From: Mytilisepta virgata
Lineage: Eukaryota; Mollusca; Bivalvia; Mytilida; Mytilidae
Length of the DNA: 64,000 nt
Assembly: GCA_028015205.1 (NCBI GenBank)
Contig: CM051519.1
Coordinates: forward strand, 83,163,539-83,227,538
Direction of reading: 5' to 3'
A program made the position numbers and the translations under genes. The notes beneath the pieces were generated by a model. It searched no databases, was not told the DNA's origin, and saw nothing but the letters and a program-made list of their open reading frames with translations. Below, piece after piece: positions 29,386 to 41,590 of this stretch; position 1 is the stretch's first letter; each line of letters starts with the position of its first letter.

Positions 29386-30320
29386 TTAAAAGAAATTGAG
29401 GTCAAGGTCAAAAGGCAGGTGTCATACTGACATGTATCCACTAAGAACTATCTATTGACCAAACATGGTCTAGGCATTAAAATTGCTGGGAAATTGACAT
29501 AATCTCGAAAATGTGACAAAAGTCACTCAAGCATGCAATTGAGGTCAAAGTCCAGAGACAGGTGTAAGACTTGCATGTACCAACTAAGAACCATCTATAG
29601 ACCAACAATGGATGGGGCTAAGTATTACAGTTGCTACGAAATTTGGATGAAAGTCACTCAACCATGAAATTGAGGTCAAGGTCCAGAGAAAAAGTGTCAA
29701 ACTGGCATGTACCCCCCAAAAACTACCAATAGACCAAATACAGTAGCTCTAGGTATTACAATTGCTGAGGAATGGACTTGACCACGAAAAAGTGACAAAG
29801 TCACTCAAAGATGAATTTGAGGTCAAGGTCACAAGCCAGGTGTCAGACTGGCATGTACCCATCAAGAACTATCTATTACCCAAATATGGTGGGTCTAAGT
29901 ATTCTAGTGTCTGAGTAATGGACTTAACCACGAAAATGAGACGCAGGTCACTCAAGCATGAAATTGAGGTCAAAGTCCGAAGCCAGGTGTCAGACTGACA
30001 TGTACCCACCAAGAACTATCTATTGACCAAATACGGTGTATCTAGGTATAACAGTTTCTGAGAAATGGACTTATGCACGAAAAAGTGACAAAGTCACTCG
30101 AGTAAGAAATTGAGGTCAAGGTCTCAAACCAGGTGTCAGACTGGCATGTACCCACTAAGAACTATCCATAGACCAAATATGTTTGGCCTAGGTATAATAG
30201 TTGCTGAGAAATGGATTTAACCACGCAACATGGACGCAGATTTTAAATTCATGTTTATGAACTCAGTGAACCATGAAAATTAGGTCAGGGTCACAAGTCA
30301 AGTATACTGCGGCAAACCTT
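29386..30320 (+). repeat. Tandem satellite, ~145 bp, 6-7 copies
   Basis: Each unit holds attgaggtcaaggtc, caggtgtcagactggcatgt, accaagaactatctattgac and a gaaatggacttaaccacgaaa-like part. Starts are near 29,396, 29,541, 29,661, 29,817, 29,964, 30,109 and a worn one near 30,275. The tail (to 30,470) includes cgccgccgccacc and cgtcgcagacgagacaataa. Unit length is uneven. Confidence 0.85.
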
Positions 30321-30479
30321 ATATGATAAGCTACCTTGTGGACCATAAATCTTAATTGTAGGTATTACATGTGTAAAGTTATTTAAGTTTTAAAAAAGTT
30401 TACGCCGCCGCCACCTAAATCTCACCTTCGTGACTTTTCGTCGCAGACGAGACAATAAAATAATATGAATAAATTTTGG

Positions 30480-32248
30480 AATTTACAGTACCTTAATTTC
30501 TAAATATTTCAATAAATTCCCATTGCAAACATCCTCACAACTTTCAAAAATACAAGTATTAAATAGATATAATGTAACATACATTCAGCAAGTTATTGCA
30601 CTCAAACTAATATCCCGTGCCATCTTCTAGGTGTTTACCTCTTTCTGGTGTTTTCAGTAATATTAATGATTTTTGTCAGTAATTTGGGCCCTTTGTCAGT
30701 AATCTCAAATTTCTGCATGAAAACTATCATAGAGACCCGCCATCAAAGCATCTTATATTGTGTTAAGTCTAGGAACAATCCATGTTTTTAATCTCGTTAA
30801 AATGCTTTTCATAACTGGAAAACCATGTGCAATTACAAAGCATTTACACAACCGGGAATAATAAAAATAAATTTGGTACAAAACCGGAAAGCGTACTATC
30901 CGGAGGTAAATCCATAATCCTTATTTTGAATCTAAAATCTGGGACAATTGCAGAAATTAGAAGATGGTGACAGCCTCACTCTGACTTTTAAAGATGGTTA
31001 ACAGGTATAAAATTACTGCTCCTTTGCTTAAACTTTTGTTGTGTAAAATGTAAAGATTTTATTTTAAGAATTAAGACATCATATCCCTTCTATCATATCA
31101 AACATTCAGTGTCTAACTTTTTCAGACCCAGTGTTCATCATAAGATTTTACTGTTTTATTTGATCTTTTTTCAGCACACTTGATATACTGAGGTGGTTCA
31201 TTATTGGAATAGACTAATAATCTACTAATACAGAATTACTTATTTTTAGTCAATTTAACTAACAACATTTGTGAGTTAACATCATAGTGAAACACCCTTC
31301 TCACGAACTGGACTCAAACTTGCCAAAATACATGCTGACATGCTAGAGATCATTAACGGTTTCACTGAACTACCATAACAGCTCAGTCATCAAGACCAAC
31401 AAAGAAAAAAATTAAGTCTCAGAAAATTTGTTCTGTTGTTAATTTGAAATAATGTTCCAAGGCCAACTTTTATAAGCAAGTATAAATTTCAGAATGTGTA
31501 TACCTAGCATCTTCATTAATACCAGAAAGTTTGGTCTCCAAAAGATCAGAAGTGGCTACTTGATAATTTCAATATGGTGATGCAATTTCTTTTCTCAAAT
31601 AAATTCACCCAATTCAAATTTGACAACACACATAACCAATGCATACATGTAGCACTTTGAAAAAAAGCCAGAAATTAAAACAACATATACAGCTAAAAAA
31701 GAAAAAATGAAATGTCATTTCATATGGTGTTTCAAAATGTGCAAATAAATTATAACCTGCAAATATCACGAAACTGAAATGTCCACATCATACAGGAAAT
31801 AAGTACTTCTATTAACAACATTTAAACTGGTATAATCTATAAACTGACAATTCTAGCATAGATTCTCAAAAAGGTCAGATGTACAGTCTTTGACAAAAAA
31901 ACACCTAACAGTATTTTTTACCAAAATAGACAATTTTTCTTATAAATCACAAAGTTTTATATCCAGTTAAACTGTTTTTATGTTTTACCAGAAAAAAAGC
32001 TGTCAACACTGTTCCCGAGTTTTTACTTTCACAAAATAAGATTTAAGGAGTTTCTGACAAATAGCGCTTCTCAAGATCAAATATAAACTTATCTATGCTA
32101 AGAATATGAAAGATTAAAATGTTTCTATGTTTAAAACGTGTACATTTCAATTTCAATACCCAAAATTCACTTCTTTGCTCTGTTGTAAATGAAATCGTAA
32201 CAACTATAAATAGAATATAAACAAAAAATTCCCTAAATAACAATAATA
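30480..32248. other. Intergenic / MANF 3' UTR side, no other gene seen
   Basis: AT-rich. The part adjacent to 32,249 is presumably the 3' UTR of the minus-strand MANF gene, but no poly(A) signal can be assigned with confidence. Confidence 0.4.
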
Positions 32249-32442
32249 TTATAGTTCTGTTTTCCTCTTCTTTGCTGCATCTGGTGCATATTTAGGCATA
32301 AGTTCCTCTACAACTTTAATGTAGTCTGATTTCTCGGCACATCCTTTGCATGCATTGTCTTCTCCCCAGTTTGATAGTATTTTCTTTAAATCTTTCACTT
32401 TCAACTTCTTCAAGTTAACTGTTGACAAATCAATTTCTTTAT
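32249..32442 (-). CDS. MANF: MANF exon 4 (C-terminal SAP-like domain)
   Basis: The acceptor is AATTTCAG. It encodes [20 protein letters not shown], the CKGC pair and [19 protein letters not shown], then KKRKTEL and TAA at 32,251-32,249. Confidence 0.96.
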
Positions 32443-35400
32443 CTGAAATTGGACAGTTTTTTAAAAAATAAATATAAATGTAGCGCCTGGATTCAAGGTC
32501 TTATTTTAGTATTCTGACATCTGCGCCAAGATGACGCAGATGTCACTGTGTCCGGATAAAGTTTTTCGATACAGGAAAAGTGAGGAACTTGGTTAATAAG
32601 AGGTTTTATTATAATTTTGTATAATTGAAAAGCTGTCATTTGTCAAAATAGATCACATGGTCAACCTGTAAAAAGCTTGTAAAATAGGTGTTTCCATAAA
32701 TAAAATTAAAAATGTTGACAGACTAAGAGTTTCCAAAAATAATTTAGTTGAAAGACCCCCTTATTCCAAAAATAGAATTTAGAAGAACAAATTTATAAAG
32801 CGATATTTTGATTGGCTGTTGGATTAGTCTAAGGACCAATCAGAATCGATCTTTCATTCTTACTTATGATTGATATTTTGTGAATTTGAATATTATAATA
32901 AAACAATTATAGCCTTTAAAATGTCGGACGATACATGATAAAACATGTATCGACCTCCACTAAAGGCTAAAATTGTATAGTATACATTCAAGAAGCATTC
33001 CCTGTGGAAAGAAGTGATGGAAGATGTAACAGACATGGGCAAAGGTAGTCTTCCGTTGCTTCGATTTGACAAGGTTTTGGTGCAAGATTATGTCAAAATG
33101 TTGAGCTGTTGTTCACTAAACATCTCTGAACCAGACTTTTATGAGCGTATTAGTGTTGTACATGAATTTGATAAGACTTTGAAATATGTAACTTTTGAAA
33201 TTACTCGTGAGACACGAGCAACTGCAGAAGACGTTTCTCATCAAGAGGACCACAACAATAATAGGAATTTCAGTGGACAATGAATGCTCCTGCTTCAGTT
33301 TCCAAGAGTGCTTAAAAGATAGATGAAAATTCCTCAAGATTTAATGGTGTGTTCCCTAAATAAAATATATCTTCCTCAAAGTTTTGAACACTCTGACAGA
33401 TATTATTTTGTCTAGACTCCTAAGACTATTTTATTCTTTTTTTTACATTCCATACGGTTTTCCTGCATTTCTATGTAGAGCATGACCTGTTACTCTTTAA
33501 TACTGTGTGTCCTTCCTTTAATAATAAAAAACTTGGAAATAGAAAATGATCATATTTTAAACCATGAAAATAGATATACTTTCATAGCAAACTGACGTCA
33601 AAAGTTGTCTGATGCAATAGTTTGCAAATGAACATTGATGTGTACTGAGTATAATAGACATATTGAAAGCTCAACTTGACCTCATGATGTTGTGGAACAA
33701 TTGCTTTTTTAATTGTGACATCATACTTTTTCTTTGTGATGTCAAAAAACTACAGGAATTTGTATGAATTTTAGCAATGGCGGACATTACTGTCAACTCA
33801 GCTATAGGTGCAAAAATCACAGGTATTTTACCACTAAGTATATTAAAAATCGATAAAGAACAGGTGCTGGACAAGCGTCCTCCCGTTTGAAGTCAAAATT
33901 TTGTTATTTACTATTAAAAATATTACAAAATTGACTACCGGTATGCCTAGTACATGTATTAATTTCTAGAATTAACTGAAGACTGTGCACTCCAACTATA
34001 AAAATCCTGAGCTTTATCTGACAATGTATTAAATAAATGCCCCTTTCATTTACCATCTTAAGCATTGTGACTCGGAAGTCCCAGAGCAAAAATTTGGTGT
34101 CTTCATGATCAGAAACAATTGTTTGACACACCAGTGCAACATTACAACAACAAATAAAAACAGTTAGAAATATTTTCAATATTTGATAAAAAAAAATGAT
34201 GCCTACATGTACATAATGTACCTACCCACCTCGAGAAATCTGGGTAGGGGTGTGGGGAAACAAAGATCTAATTGTGGTGTAAGCCAGATATGCAATGCAG
34301 ACATACAGTATACAACAAATTCAACACAGGACTGTTGACCAATGAGGTGGATTTTCACACTGTTCCATTAATACTGTTTTTGTTCTTCTGAAGATGTTAA
34401 TCCTTTCTTATCAACTTTTTAAATTTTGTATAAAATGTATGAATAATGTGCTGAGTCTTACCATATTTAAGTTCACATATCTGACTGTCAGCATCCTTTA
34501 ACTTTGCACATACTTTTTCTGGTGGCATATGCCAGCTAATTGGTTTAGACATCATTCTTACAATATTTGTGGCAGATGTTTCTAATCCACCTACATAGTA
34601 ACACTGAAAATCGAAGAATAACATTCAAATTTCATACAAGAATGTGTGTCCTCATTCTCACCTTTTATTCATTTGGTAAAAAGTGTACCTTAGTTTGCCT
34701 CACTTAAAATGTGGAAAGATTTACTTTAGTTACATATATATGTTACAATAGTAAATGTATCTGTAATTTGAAAGTCAAATCTTTTTATATTCCAAATATT
34801 ATGACGGTATTCACCTTTGCATTTTCATGTGAATACTTTTGAAAATATAAGTTACATATACATGTATGCTTGTTACAAGTTGTGCATGTACATGTATACT
34901 GATTCTTCCATACATTTTTGTACCTTGTCAATTATCTCAATAGAATTAAATTGTCAAACTTTATAATGTATCAAACCAGTCAGGATGAAAATGAAACGTG
35001 GAATCAAAATTAATAAACTTACAAATCTCTCCTCTTTGTTTCTTAAATTTTTACAGAATTTAGAAAATGCCTTTTCTATCTTCTCGGGAACCTTCTTTAC
35101 ATCTTCATCTAGTGAGTTAACAAATTTGTCCACTACCTTTATACAAACTGAAAATAAAAATTCATTGCACCATGTACAAGTTTTAAAAGAATGACATCTT
35201 ATTGTCAATATCAACACTCTTCATATGAAAGGAAACTAATATATGTACATGTATCCAGGGCTCACCACGCTTGAAAATAACAGGGAGACTCAGAGTCTCC
35301 CTCAGGGTAGCAACAGGGAGACTTCAGGGCATGACAGGGAGATTGTGTTTTTTCCCCCAATTTGTCGCCTGTCGAGTAAATACCTGTTATTTTGTGTCTT

Positions 35401-38400
35401 ATAGTGTATACTATACATTCCTTTATTGTGTTTTATCCTGTATTGTTTGAGATTTTATCTACATTTACTCCATATCCTTCCATTTTAGTCATAATCTGAG
35501 ATTTTGTCTCATGTGCATTTAATCAATATCCTTTGAGAATTTTTCATGATGAGTCCTGGGACTCATCATTTTTCAGAACGGTGAGTCCCAGCTGATTTTT
35601 ATGAGTCCCAGTCCCAGGACTCATCACCACTTTTTTAACGTACATTGCTGCATGATTTTGACCATGGTAGGCCTATTGTACTATTGTTAAAGTTTAATTT
35701 AAATCATGTGCTGTCTTAAAATACTGACGAATATAATTTGAAATAAAAAAAATGAAATTATGATACAGTATCACACATTCGCTAATACTGCAGGGACTAC
35801 TCTGGATGGGGAAACAGCATTTAAAAAATGCCCTCAAGCTGCCGTCATAGATTTTTTCAGAGCAAAGGGGAAAACAACCATTAATTGTTTCTTTGCAGGA
35901 GGTCAGTGATTCCCAAGGTCTTTTGGCTTTTACTGGACATTAGGGCCAGTAAATTAAAGGTGGGGTCTTTATTGTACTGAACTAGAGGCTCTCACCTGGA
36001 TTTAACTTTTCACCTGGAACAGGACTAAAAATTTAAGTGTTGCAGTCAATTTGGCTGTTTTTTCTATAGGATTCTATGTTAAACCAGGTTTGGCTGTGGC
36101 AGCCATCTTGGTTGACAGTCCAGGTCAATGGACACATTTCTAAAAGAGAACCATCTAAGGATCATTACTGCTAAGCCCTGTTCCAACTGGCTAAGTGGTT
36201 CAGACAAGAAGATTTTTAAATAAATTTTCCCATAGGGTCCTTTATGAAATTAAGTTTGGCTGTGGTGGCCATCTTGGTTGATAATCTAGGTGGACACATT
36301 TCTGGAAGAGTACCATCTAAGGGCCAAAGCTGCCAACTTAAGTTTCAATTGGCTCAGTAGTTTCAGATGAAAAGATTTTTGAGTGAATTTCCCATAGGGT
36401 CCTATGTTAAACTAAGTTCAGCTGTGGTGGCCATCTTGGTTGACAGTCGACGAAATCGGACACATTTCTGAAAGAGGACCTCCTAAGGACCATTGCTGTC
36501 TAGTCTGGTTCCAATTCGTCAAGTTGTTTCAGACAAGATTTTTCAATGAATTTTCCCAAAGGGCCCTATGTTAAACTAAGTTTGGCTGTGGCGGCCATCT
36601 TGATTGACAGTCGGGGTCATCGGTCACAATTCTGCAAGAGGATTATCTATGGACCATTGCTACCAAGTCTAGTTCTAATTGGCTTAGTTGTTTCAGACAA
36701 GAATATTTTTGAGTGAATTTCCCATAGGGTCCTATGTTAAACAAACAAAGTTCGGCTGTGGCAGCCATCTGGGTTCACAGTCCACGAAATCGGGACATAT
36801 TTCTGAAAAAGGACCATCTAAGGACCATTGCTGCCAGGTCTGGTTCCAATTGGTCAAATGCTTTCAGACAAGAAGATTTTTCAATGAATTTTCCTTTAGA
36901 GCCCTATTTTAAACTAAGTTCGCTTGTGGCGGCCATCTTGGTTAACAGTCCAGGTCATTGGCTATAATCCTAAAAGAGAACATCCTAAGGACCAATACTG
37001 CCAGGTTTAATTACAATTGGTCAAGTGGTTTCAGACAAGATGATGTTCCAATGAATTTTCCCATAGTGCCCTATGTTAAACTAAGTTCAGCTGTGGCGGA
37101 CATCTTGGTTAACAGTCCGGGTCATCCGACACAATTCTGAAAGAGGACCATCTAAGGATCATTGCTACAAGGTCTAGTTCTAATTGGCTTAGTGGTTTCA
37201 GACAAGAAGATTTTTCAATAAATTTTCCCTTAGGGCCCTATTTTAAACTAAGCATGGCTTTGGTGGCCATCAGACATAATCCTAAAAGAGCACCCCCTAA
37301 GGACCAATACTACCAAATTTGGTTACAATTGGCCTTGTAGTTTCACAGAAGATTTTTGAAATTCATCCCCCCTTTTTTTCTATTTTTAGAAACAGCAGCC
37401 TTGTCGGTCCCAGACATAATTTGGGAAGGGGTCCACCCAATGACCATTCCACCAAAGTTTGGTTCCAATTGGCCTAGTGGTTTCAGAGGAGAATATTTTT
37501 GACCCTCAGAAATTGTCATTACCCCTTTGTTGTCAACCATTCCTGGTACATCATTCATATTTTTTTGAATGTATAGGCTGTTCATTCAAGATCCATCTGT
37601 TTCATAGTTTTTTCTTTTTAACTTTTTGCCAGGGAGAGCTCCCTGTCCTACTGAAGGCTCAACATTTTTTTAAATTCAATGTCAAACTCCGCTTGTAAAT
37701 CCCTTACCCGATTATTCTTTTCAAAAGGAGATAGGATAATGAATTAAAAACGACCCGTTCACCGATAAATATAACCCCCAAACTGAAAAGACATTTGGTC
37801 CAACTTTTAGGATGAATTTACTGGTCCAATGCCAATTTTATCGGTCTTTTGTCAATGTCGGACTGACCTTCGGAATGATTGGGTGGTTATAAAAAACAAA
37901 CAAAAAGGCACCAAGTTTTATTCTATAATTTTGTTGATTCAAATTCAGATGACGCGACGTGATGAACAATATTTACATACGAAATTAACATGATAATTTC
38001 TTCATATTTCAATAGGATTTAATAGCAGAATATGTTGAGAGTGATCTAACTTGTATGCAATCAAGTTACCTTCTGTTCATTGACTTAATTACATGTAAAT
38101 TCTAAAAAGTAACAATTGAGAAGACGTCACATCCCAAAACCAAAGTTCAGAAAGAAAAAAGCCACAAAATTGAAGAACCAGGAAAATTCACCAAAATAAT
38201 AAGTTATGAAAACTTGTTTTAAACTGACAAATGTGAAATTATTCGCGCTTCTGCATTGTAAAATGCAAGTTATTATGTCAGCAATATATATATATATTCA
38301 ATACATACTAGTCAATATTCATTTTAATTCTGATTTTATAAGTTCTTTTCCTAAGCTTACCTTCGCACTCTCCCTCTTTCAAAGCACTTGTGCCTAAAGT

Positions 38401-38454
38401 AAATACAAGACACAAACCCAGTGCAACAGCCAAATAGCAAGTTTGAAGATTCAT
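32249..38454 (-). CDS. MANF: MANF/CDNF family ER neurotrophic factor, four exons, complete
   Basis: Exons, in transcript order: 38,454-38,361; 35,147-35,023; 34,603-34,462; 32,442-32,249. All introns are GT-AG and phases agree (1, 0, 1), giving 184 residues. MANF is a soluble ER protein that supports protein folding under stress and can be secreted. The product has a signal peptide (about residues 1-24, [14 protein letters not shown]), a saposin-like N-terminal domain, and a SAP-like C-terminal domain with CKGC and AEKSDYI. The eight cysteines sit at family positions (CEVC, KFC, CYY, KVC, QIC, CKGC), and the end is KTEL, a KDEL-type retrieval signal (RTDL in mammals). No lesion is seen. Invertebrates usually have one gene for MANF and CDNF; MANF is the conventional name. 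Confidence 0.96.
32443..34461 (-). other. MANF intron 3
   Basis: It contains a hairpin repeat at about 32,910-32,975 (TAGCCTTTA...CGATACATG / CATGTATCG...TAAAGGCTA) and an 89-codon + strand frame (33,014-33,283) that I cannot relate to any family. Otherwise nothing. Confidence 0.5.
34462..34603 (-). CDS. MANF: MANF exon 3
   Basis: The acceptor is TTTTCAG and the donor GTAAGA. It starts with [12 protein letters not shown] and contains [17 protein letters not shown] and DSQICELKY, the end of the saposin-like domain with cysteines 4-6. It ends one base into an aspartate codon completed by exon 4. Confidence 0.95.
35023..35147 (-). CDS. MANF: MANF exon 2
   Basis: The acceptor is TTTTCAG and the donor GTAAGT. 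It encodes [13 protein letters not shown]...[13 protein letters not shown], part of the saposin-like domain with cysteines 2 and 3. It enters in phase 1 and leaves on a codon boundary. Confidence 0.94.
35148..38360 (-). other. MANF intron 1, carrying repeat block 2
   Basis: It holds an agggagac / tcagagtctccctc repeat piece at 35,258-35,345, an agtcccag-type piece at 35,545-35,635 and the tandem 166 bp block at 35,982-37,520. The remainder is AT-rich. Confidence 0.6.
35982..37520 (+). repeat. Tandem ~166 bp repeat block (block 2), about eight monomers
   Basis: It opens with aactagaggctctc. Monomer landmarks (ggctgtggcggccatcttgg) lie near 36,092, 36,258, 36,421, 36,583, 36,753, 36,921, 37,090 and 37,255, so the period is about 162-170. 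The last monomer with its C-run and T-run (37,368-37,390) is the uninterrupted equivalent of the Polinton target site. Confidence 0.85.
38361..38454 (-). CDS. MANF: MANF exon 1 (signal peptide)
   Basis: ATG at 38,454-38,452. It encodes 31 codons plus one base: a hydrophobic signal peptide, then LKEGECE. The donor is GTAAGC. The first two cysteines of the mature protein straddle this junction (C30 here, C33 in exon 2). Confidence 0.94.
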
Positions 38455-38639
38455 TTCTTCAAATGTGTTATGAAACTACGTATTCTTCGGTTTTAAAAGG
38501 CAGTATGCTAATCTTTCTGGTTATTTTTCTTAATAACTGCTTACAACAATTAAAGTTTCATTCAATTTTTACGTGTTTCACTTGGTAAACTACAAGCACA
38601 TTATATTTTGACAGACGTGTATCACAGGAAGCACATGTA

Positions 38640-38658
38640 CTTGGCGTGTTTTGATTGG
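38640..38658 (-). promoter_or_regulatory. Near-consensus ER-stress element upstream of MANF
   Basis: On the MANF strand this reads CCAAT, nine bases, CCAAG. The ERSE consensus is CCAAT-N9-CCACG, so one base differs. It lies about 186 bases before the ATG and points toward the gene. Just beyond it (about 38,673) is an ETS-type CCGGAAGT, and ACGTG cores flank it. MANF induction through ER-stress elements is known in other animals; function here is inference. Confidence 0.45.
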
Positions 38659-38897
38659 CCTGTACGTGTATACCGGAAGTGTAAAACAGCAACGGGGTTG
38701 AAACTCCGGTTCTCGAATACTTTTTAAAAAAATAATATAACGTAGAGAAAATGCGTATAAAAATGAGAAGGTGCATAGCGTAGACATACTAGAAATTCTC
38801 AAGTGTCTATATTTAGATTTGGAGAACCTTGGAGGGTTCAGAAATTCAGATATTGAATAGATAAACTAACGGGGGGGGGGGGGGGGGGGGCATCGTA

Positions 38898-38951
38898 GGA
38901 AACCCACGGCCGGTTGAAGCAAAGCGTAAGCGCGACCGGTCGTGGGTTTCC
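38898..38951. repeat. GC-rich hairpin after a G20 run
   Basis: GGAAACCCACGGCCGGT (38,898-38,914) pairs with ACCGGTCGTGGGTTTCC (38,935-38,951) with one or two mismatches. The loop is gaagcaaagcgtaagcgc-like. The G-run directly upstream could form a quadruplex. Confidence 0.75.
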
Positions 38952-40854
38952 GAGGGTTGGGGGGATCCTATAATGGTAACTACAAATGTGCGACCGAAAA
39001 GGGTCAACTTTTTGCCATTTAAAATTTTAAAATATGGGAAAAGGTCACAGTGTCCTATTAAAAAAATATATATATACGATTTAACTCATGTATCTAGAAG
39101 GTTAATAAATGAAAGGTCACAAAAGTTTCATATGCTCTGTTTTTCCTCTGCATGAAAAAATCTTTAGTTCTTATTGAACTATTTGTGAAAATACAAATTG
39201 AGAAAATATATAAAAGGGTCAGGACTAAAAGAATGGAAAAAATTATATATTAGATTCGGCTAGACTTTCCGCTCGGAATCAGAACTATATATGAATATGG
39301 TGGGATTCGCCGTGAAAATGTTGGCCGCACACCTAGCTGTAGTCAGGAACCCTGCTGTAGTCTGCCTTAATAAAGGATTAGTTACCCCCACCCCACGATA
39401 ACTCTTCGTGGTTATTTAAATTATTCGGCCACTTCAGCCGAACTGATAATCGGACCGCCAAAAATTCAGTTGTACTAAATATTGTGTTGTTTGCATGAAT
39501 ACAGCTATTTTGGTTATAGTTCTGTTCTGCAATAAAGTTATTCTTTAATACATAAATTTAAATTTTTAAATAATGAATTTGGATACGTAGACTATATATA
39601 TGCAATTATCGCTTACCCGATTGACTTCTTCGTGCAGCTTGTATTTCATGTATTTTATAACCTGTCTTGATGCTATAAACACCGATCAACCCGCTGACCG
39701 TCGGCTATAGGTGCTTGCCAATCGTCCATCTGATATCAGCATTGCTGTGTGAGAAGAGAGAACATATTTATTTCAGAGCACACGCGTCTTATCATCAGTT
39801 TAATTTTCTCTTTCTTTCCAAATTGGGAAGATACACAATAAATCAGAAACCTAAATATTTATCCAATCGATTAAGAATACAAATGGCAGTCAAAAGAAAG
39901 GACAGCTAGTACATATTTGATATTTCTTGTATCCCGAGCAAGACATAAAACTCGTAATTATGAAGCCTAAATTCAAATTTCATGACAATTCTCCAAGATG
40001 TTAAAAGTAGAGCTTGTAGGGGTTGTTCAAGAATCAACCTCGTCACATTTTATATATAATATGTGTCTGTCTCGAGTCAGAATTCTGTTTCAATGGTGCT
40101 CCATGGCTGTCTCTTGTATGTATACTTATTATTATGAAAATGAACAAATAAAGTAATAGTGCAGTTACATGTGTTATAAGGACATGGAATGACTAAAACG
40201 CATGAAAGACAAAAACCGAAAAAAACAAAATTCCAAACTAATAACAAAAAGAAGCTTCAAGGTTAAAGCAAATGGGGAATGGATTTAGTGTGTTGCATCC
40301 CCCTTTTTCTCTGCAACACACCCTACCTTCATTGTCATATTATATATATTTGTTTATACCATTTTATGACAGAAATAAATATTATAGCTTAAATCAAATG
40401 TCAAAATTTTGTCGATGTGCCTGTGCTCACGAGCAGGAAGAATTAAATAAAAAAGATGTTGACTCCTTGAAATCCAGAGCAAGACTGAATCCATAGATAC
40501 CGGGAAAGTAAGTAAGAAATTGAAATGTACGTTGATGAGTGTAGGCGAAGAGTAAATATATATGGAAAATTTCGTTTGACGTTCAAGTTCCACAGAAAAG
40601 TACTTTATCTAAGGTATACGGACTGAAAAATTAGGAAAATTTATTATGATGTTCATACCTAGTAGAAAACTGAAATTAAGAATTTTTAACATTGACTCAG
40701 TGCCTCGGTCTCGAAGTGTCCCTAGGCTGAATATCATTTTCTGCTCAAGGCGTTGTCTGTATCAGTTAAATGTTAAAATTTTCAAAATGATATGAAAATT
40801 TTCCCAATATTGTAAATTGTATAAACAAACAACGAAATGGATAACAGGAAAGGT

Positions 40855-41590
40855 CAACAATAACATACCAAACAATCAAAGCAACCCAACTGACAGAAAT
40901 CCGGACAAAATTTAACATAAAAGAATACACAAACCACAAACACGACACAACAGAGAGTCAGGATAGTCTGACTTTGTACAGATAATGAAAGTGGTGGTGT
41001 TAAATCGGTTTTTGGAGTACTCAACCCCCTCTCTTATCTATCCTGACACTATGGTGTATAAAACACACTATAAATACCAATATAGTATGATTACCAACAA
41101 GGTGACGACCGCTGGCTAGAACTGCAATATGGCAAGTCGTTTTACTATTTATTCTAACTTAAAGATATCTCATATAATATATAAGATATCTCATATAATG
41201 TATAAGATATCTCATATAATATATAAGATATCTCATATAATATATAAGATATGTTATTTAATCCAGTTTTTATAAGATATCTTATAAACTTTATAAGATA
41301 TCTTCTAAAGTTTATAAGATATCTTCTAAAGTTTATAAGATATCTTATATAGTTGATAAGATATCTCATACAATTTATAAGATATCTTATAAAGAAAATA
41401 TGAGATATCTTATAAAGTATATGAGATATTTTATAAAGTTTATTAGATATCTTGAAGTTAGAATAAATAGTAAAACGGCTTGCCATACTGCAAATTTAGA
41501 GTGGACGGTAAATTATTTAGATAGCAGGGTCCGAATGGGGCTCCTTTTAACTGTAAAACTAGTTGCAGGTCGGATACTATCGCTCTACTA
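40855..41590 (-). repeat. Divergent third copy of the large inverted-repeat arm, split by a MITE
   Basis: 40,855-41,115 matches about 4,590-4,830 (taacataccaa...caat, gtagtctgac, gatcctgacac.atggtgtataaaac), and 41,500-41,570 matches about 4,850-4,915 (tagatagcag, ttttaactgtaaaactag). The intervening 41,122-41,498 is a foldback insertion, so this shows the family is dispersed and not only duplicated locally. Confidence 0.7.
41122..41498. mobile_element. Foldback MITE filled with GATATC minisatellite
   Basis: Termini GCAATATGGCAAGTCGTTTT and a reverse-complement partner (aaaacggcttgccatactgc) extend over ~45 bp, including ACTATTTATTCTAACTT. The interior (41,163-41,455) is a 17-18 bp repeat of the type ATAAGATATCTCATATA, with a GATATC palindrome in nearly every unit. 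The translated frames are repeats of this and not genes. Confidence 0.85.

Larger units (their letters stand above)
38455..40790. other. MANF upstream and intergenic DNA
   Basis: A G-run (38,870-38,890) and a hairpin (38,898-38,951) are the only clear structures. No gene supported. Confidence 0.45.

Noticed and set aside
33014..33283. 89-codon + strand frame in MANF intron 3
   Set aside because: No recognisable domain, no splice context and no neighbours of the same gene; could be chance.
41154..41486. 110-codon minus-strand frame with repeated YLI/RYLI motifs
   Set aside because: It is the translation of the palindromic GATATC minisatellite inside a MITE.
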